A stretch of 64,000 bases of DNA, from contig JAJNNX010000002.1 in assembly GCA_023159155.1 (NCBI GenBank), forward strand, positions 992,001 through 1,056,000. Direction: 5' to 3'. The position numbers were made by a program, and so were the translations under genes. Within the stretch, counting starts at the first letter, position 1; the number at the start of each line of letters is the position of its first letter. Shown piece after piece: positions 60,143-64,000 of the stretch. The notes under the pieces were generated by a model. It ran no database searches. It was not told where the DNA came from and saw nothing but the letters and a program-made list of their open reading frames with translations. This DNA is from Ustulina deusta (lineage: Eukaryota; Ascomycota; Sordariomycetes; Xylariales; Xylariaceae).

Positions 60143-62445
60143 TCAGATCCTCTTTAGCGGCTGGTATTCTCGACAAAGCAAGCCGTCCTGTGTTTGGACC
60201 CACGCTTCACTGCCCACGCAATGAGGGCACCAGGGGACACCTTCCGGATCATATTTGGCCTTGATAGCGTAGAGTCGTCCATAATGTGGCCCGAAGAAGG
60301 ACCACTACCAACCAGGCTCGAAATCATTTGCCTATAGCTAGTTAACTAACCCATGGCTTGCTTAAGCGATCTTGAATGTGGGAAAGAAAAAACCCGGCAA
60401 CGAACCTCATTAAGATACGCCCCTGAACTAGGATCTAGTTCCCTCAAAGTGTTGAGCTTGTTATATGTCATATCATCTACCATTGCATTCACCTGAGAAA
60501 CGGGCGTCGAATCGTCCCATTCCTGCCCCATGATAAGGTGGATAGCTGTATCACGCCAGGCTGGATTGAACGCATTGTCAACAGGCGTGCTGCTGACTGT
60601 CATGGTACCAGAAAATGATATGCTCGAGTCGCTCTAGCACACAAAGTCAGCGGTTCCTGACATTTCAAATAATACCCTACGGCTCAGAAAAGACTCACAG
60701 GGGCTGCCGACGATTTAGTGCCAAGGATTTCAAGTGTTTCGGCAAATTTGGTCTGACTCTCCTTCATAGTGTGTTTTGTAACGAGTCTTGACGCAGTAAT
60801 ACCCTGTGCAACACTTACTCCACTCGGATATGGCAGTAAAGACAACAGCTGATACCATGAAGGTGCCCAAATGGACGAGGGGTTATACGTTGCTGTTGCT
60901 GTTTTGTTAGATTCTGATAGAAATCTCAACAGAGGCTCCTGGACACTTCTAACGGTATCATTCGGCGTGTTGTAGAGAAAGAAGGCACCGGAAAGCACCC
61001 ATGGCCCAGTATCCATGTAAGCCACTATCTTGTGCCTCTGTGAGCAATGCCACAAACTTCGCCACAAACTCAAACCAGGCCGTAGGGGAAGTACTATTGG
61101 CGGCAGAAATATCGAGCCCCGAAACGGATAGGTATAGCATCGGGAATGCCTTGACTGCGACGTCGAGCACGACACCAAACGTTCCTCCGCCACCGCCCCG
61201 GATCGCCCAGAAGATATCTGTATTTTGGCATGCATTCGCGGTGAGCAGGTTTCCGTCTGGGGTAACAATTGTCGCTTCAATGATGTTATCGGCCCCATTG
61301 CCCAAAACTGCGCAAATCAGAGTCAGTCATGGCTAAGTCGAGAGTTTCGGGATGCTGAAAGTTCTGTATTATGCATCAGAACTACATAGATATAGCTCAG
61401 CGGCCGCCAGAAATGAGCTGCTTGCCCTCGAGAAGGACAATACGAGGAAGCAGAGAAGATGAGGAGATGCTCACGACCGTGTCCACCCCCGCTAGCCCAT
61501 CCGACAACGCCAACATCCTACGTAAAAGACGAAGTTGGAAGCATTGAATACGGATTTTGGCATGAGTACGCACATTACTCGTGCCATCAACAGCGATTGC
61601 GTTATGGTTGGCCATTTCTGCGAACAGTTCACCATCCTGTACACCGGCACCAAGAATTGCCGCCATTTGCTTTGACTGGCCGCTCCCATTGAAGCAGCCC
61701 TGCGGCTTGAAATCCTCATGAAACTCGATATGCTTCATGTAATGGGTCCAGATTCTGTTCTTGTCAGTCATGATATTCCTACGTCTTCAGTAAGAATATG
61801 GTAGTCTCATACGATAAGCTTCCGTAGCCCGTGTTTCTGTTTAGCACAATATTATTTTAGTTTATGTAGAGATTATGAGGCAGAAAAGGCCATGATCTTA
61901 CTTTCCAGATCCACTATGTCCTGTGTTCTTGATGGTTAAACGAAGATTGTTCGTTTTGGCAAATTTCACGGCCGCTTGGACGTGGCTTGCTTCTGTAGCA
62001 TTGACGACATAGAGGGGATACATCCCAATCGAACAGCCTTTCTTTCCGGCATTAACGCCGCCCGTGATGCTCGTCCCGTTCGGGTAGATCGGATTGCAGC
62101 TGTCGCCCGCCCACTGCTGGCCGTTGATGGTGATGGGATCGGATGGGTAGAATCCATCTACGGTCCACTTCTTCAGAATATCTTGCCACGCTTTCTCGTT
62201 GTATTCTTCTCGCGAAGGATAGCAGACTGCCGCTGGAGGAACTGATTGTATGAGACGTCCAGAGATAGTGGCGTTGAAGGAATCCCACACGACCGTTGAT
62301 GGCCAGCAAGGATGAGAGGGCACCTGGGGTTCGTTAGAACAATACATTCCACGATGATATCCAAACTTACGCATTTGCAGATATCTGCAGAAACAGTACT
62401 GCCAAGCAAACCTGCAATGATAACATAAAGGACAAGACTCACCAT
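60143..62445 (-). pseudogene. Broken secreted FAD-linked oxidase (BBE/VAO type)
   Basis: Exons as read: 62371-62445, 61902-62323, 61813-61836, 61574-61754, 61475-61517, 60699-61307, 60406-60633, 60143-60331. A signal peptide (MVSLVLYVIIAGLLGSTVSA) is followed by the FAD-binding PCMH domain: NTGHSG with the likely flavinylated His, WTHYMKHIEF, GAGVQDGELF, GVVGWASGGGHG, IIEATIVTPDG, DIFWAIRGGGGGTFGVV. The C-terminal berberine-bridge part has AYLNE, NDFEPGW, FFGPHYGRLYAIKAKYDPEGV. Two lesions are visible: a one-base excess around the GGG at 60998-61000 shifts the frame between HGYWAMG and SGAFFLYN, and an in-frame TAG at 60305-60307 follows DFEPGW where relatives have a sense codon. The exon sum also leaves one base over. 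Intact relatives oxidise secondary metabolites or sugars. The gene appears recently inactivated, since the rest is well preserved. An assembly error could explain the shift but not both lesions. Confidence 0.85.
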
Positions 62446-63409
62446 GGTAGGACGTTCAGCTGTTCCTGATATTAAGTGCGAATGGGTGTTATGCCAAGAT
62501 GAGGCACAAGAGTTACTTGCGTTTAATAAATTATCTTCATGTTTTCTTTTCTTGCAGGACATTGAGCGTTTATAGAGATCTAAAATACGGGGTAATTACA
62601 GCGACCCTTGAAGTACGAACGCTCAATTCAAATCAAAAGGTCCCCTTATGAGGCCATGTAATTACGTGCCTTAACTTCGACGCCCCGTTTTTGTAAATCT
62701 CAGAAATCTCAGCAGGTTGAGGTAATCAGGTAGGTGATGATATCCTTGTTTTTTTTGCATTCGAATACGAAAATAACTGAGTCGCCCCGGCATGGTGGCC
62801 GATATGCCACTCGTTCCCACGGTATCTACAGCACATAATAGGGCACTCCACAAGTAGGGGGTACGCATGTATTGGGGGGAGCGTGAGCCTTTTTCGGCTA
62901 GCTTTCGGATCGAGGCTGCTATTAGAGCGCTAATAGAAAGTTCGATGTATCGCTGCCTCGAAAGCTAGTCGTAAACTGCCCACTGCTAAAATATAAAGCA
63001 AATAAATAAAAAACAACGCATTAAAATAACAAAATTTAACCCCTAACAATCCTCTATTACTACTTCTTCCAGTTCTTAAGCCTTAGTAATTAGGGCGGCG
63101 GGCGGGACGAATTTGCTGCGTATTTGTTGTGTGTGCGCCTATGATTGTGATGTTGTAGAAGGGTAAGTTGTGCGGTGGGTCCCTAAACCCTGCAGAACCA
63201 TTCAGTAGAAATTTCGCCATGACTCTCACCACATTCATCTCGAAACAAATAACATGTTATATCTAGCATTTGACATAACGAGTAAATTCGTAGTGTAGCT
63301 ACAAGTAGCGTAATTATTCACTAATTTAAGTTGTAACTTTGATGATCACTATCTACATATATCACAACGCCCACGAAACAGAGCTTTTCTCTAATCCCTA
63401 GACCCCTAT
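62446..63409. other. Intergenic with hairpin, AT-rich
   Basis: About 960 nt. Holds the pseudogene's former promoter, an imperfect inverted repeat at about 62898-62968, and a very AT-rich stretch (62990-63060). No gene seen. Confidence 0.6.
62898..62968. repeat. Nested inverted repeat / hairpin
   Basis: Outer arms CTAGCTTTCG...CGAGGC and GCCTCGAAAGCTAG pair with a small bulge; inside them CTATTAG and CTAATAG form a second, perfect inverted repeat with a four-base loop. Could be the end of a decayed mobile element or a transcribed structured RNA; no coding capacity. Confidence 0.55.
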
Positions 63410-64000
63410 CCTCGGATTGGTCTAACCCACCATTTCGTTCTGCACTTGGCTTATGCACTCGCGGCGTATCATATAGCGTATACTGATATCGCCAATAGCG
63501 CGAAGAAGCTGAAGTACAGGGATATGGCTGAGCACCATGCATTACTAGGTTTGCGTCAACTTACTCCGATCTTAGCTTGCATCGATGAAGACAATTGCGG
63601 TGCCGCATACATCGCTGCCACCCTGGTGTGTTACTGTACCTTTGCCGCTGGGCCAACAGGTTCTGGTGATCTTCTCGTCTGCAATTTGGAAACCACGCAT
63701 GCTGCGGGTTGGTTCCCTCTAATCCACGGCGTGCGGATAATTCGCGAGAAATTTGCGAAGACGTGCTCTTCGCGGGATTGATGGAGCCGTTCAAGGCAAA
63801 GGCACCACAGCCAGAAACTGAGACGTCGTTGATGGAGGCCCGACGAGCAAGGTGCTATCGAGAAGACTTTCAACGGTTGGATTGGGAGGAGCCGTTGAAG
63901 AAACTCCGAGAGTTCGTAGTGTCTCAGACATCCGAGTGTGCTGAGATATGTCTCCGTGGACTCGATGACATGATGCTGATTTACGAGGCCACGTTCGGCG
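63410..64000 (+). pseudogene. Truncated, frameshifted fungal regulator (Upc2-like C-terminal part)
   Basis: From about 63410 the frame reads HHFVLHLAYALAAYHIAYTD, then HHALLGLRQLTPILACIDEDNCGAAYIAATLVCYCTFA and GVRIIREKF, matching the C-terminal fungal-specific domain of Upc2-type Zn2Cys6 regulators. It then runs into a TGA near 63780, while the continuation (DVLFAGLMEPFKAK... CLRGLDDMMLIYEATFG) is in another frame and leaves the window. No zinc cluster or start is found upstream, where DNA is AT-rich, so the 5' part seems lost. It may be a relic; the right end lies outside the window, so intactness further on cannot be judged. Confidence 0.65.

Noticed and set aside
1..64000. CRISPR arrays, bacterial operons or phage elements
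   Set aside because: No spaced direct-repeat arrays; genes have introns and eukaryotic families throughout.

Overview
The window is nuclear DNA of a filamentous ascomycete (Pezizomycotina, most likely a sordariomycete; this placement is inference). The evidence is many short introns with GTAAGT-like donors, CTAAC branch points and CAG/TAG acceptors, together with a Zn2Cys6 regulator, a HET-domain protein, a NACHT-type receptor with a fungal N-terminal domain, and several relics broken by stops or frameshifts. Gene models below were spliced by eye; in every intact model the exon lengths sum to whole codons.

Left part (1-22.4 kb) is mainly core metabolism and housekeeping. Pyruvate carboxylase (minus, 11 exons, two of them microexons) lies 4.5 kb from the mitochondrial pyruvate carrier subunit MPC1 (minus). 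Next come the spliceosomal SmB protein (minus) and, divergently, ribosomal protein L11 (plus). These are followed by an unrecognised 842-residue protein (plus), a LanC-like protein (plus) and a 1015-residue hydantoinase/DUF917 fusion (minus).

Middle part (22.4-47 kb) mixes genes with long gene-poor stretches. It holds a small CFEM-like membrane protein (plus), an aldehyde dehydrogenase (minus), the clamp-loader subunit Ctf18 (plus) tail to tail with a Fhit-like HIT hydrolase (minus), a Zn2Cys6 regulator with a glutamine run (plus), a dead SRPK-like kinase (minus) and a UBA-UAS-UBX p97 cofactor of the Ubx5 type (plus). The 22.4-27.3 kb and 42.3-45.1 kb stretches show no convincing gene.

Right part (47-64 kb) looks accessory. 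A tRNA-Ala(AGC) is followed by a second T-arm relic, then a HET protein (minus), a Rad5/HLTF-like SNF2-RING ATPase whose helicase motifs cannot be joined in frame (minus), a NACHT ATPase ending in C2H2 zinc fingers (plus), a broken secreted FAD oxidase (minus) and a broken piece of a fungal regulator at the right edge. The NACHT-C2H2 receptor beside the HET gene is the best candidate for an unusual (self/non-self or immune-like) system. A short motif built from TACCTAGGTA recurs between genes throughout.
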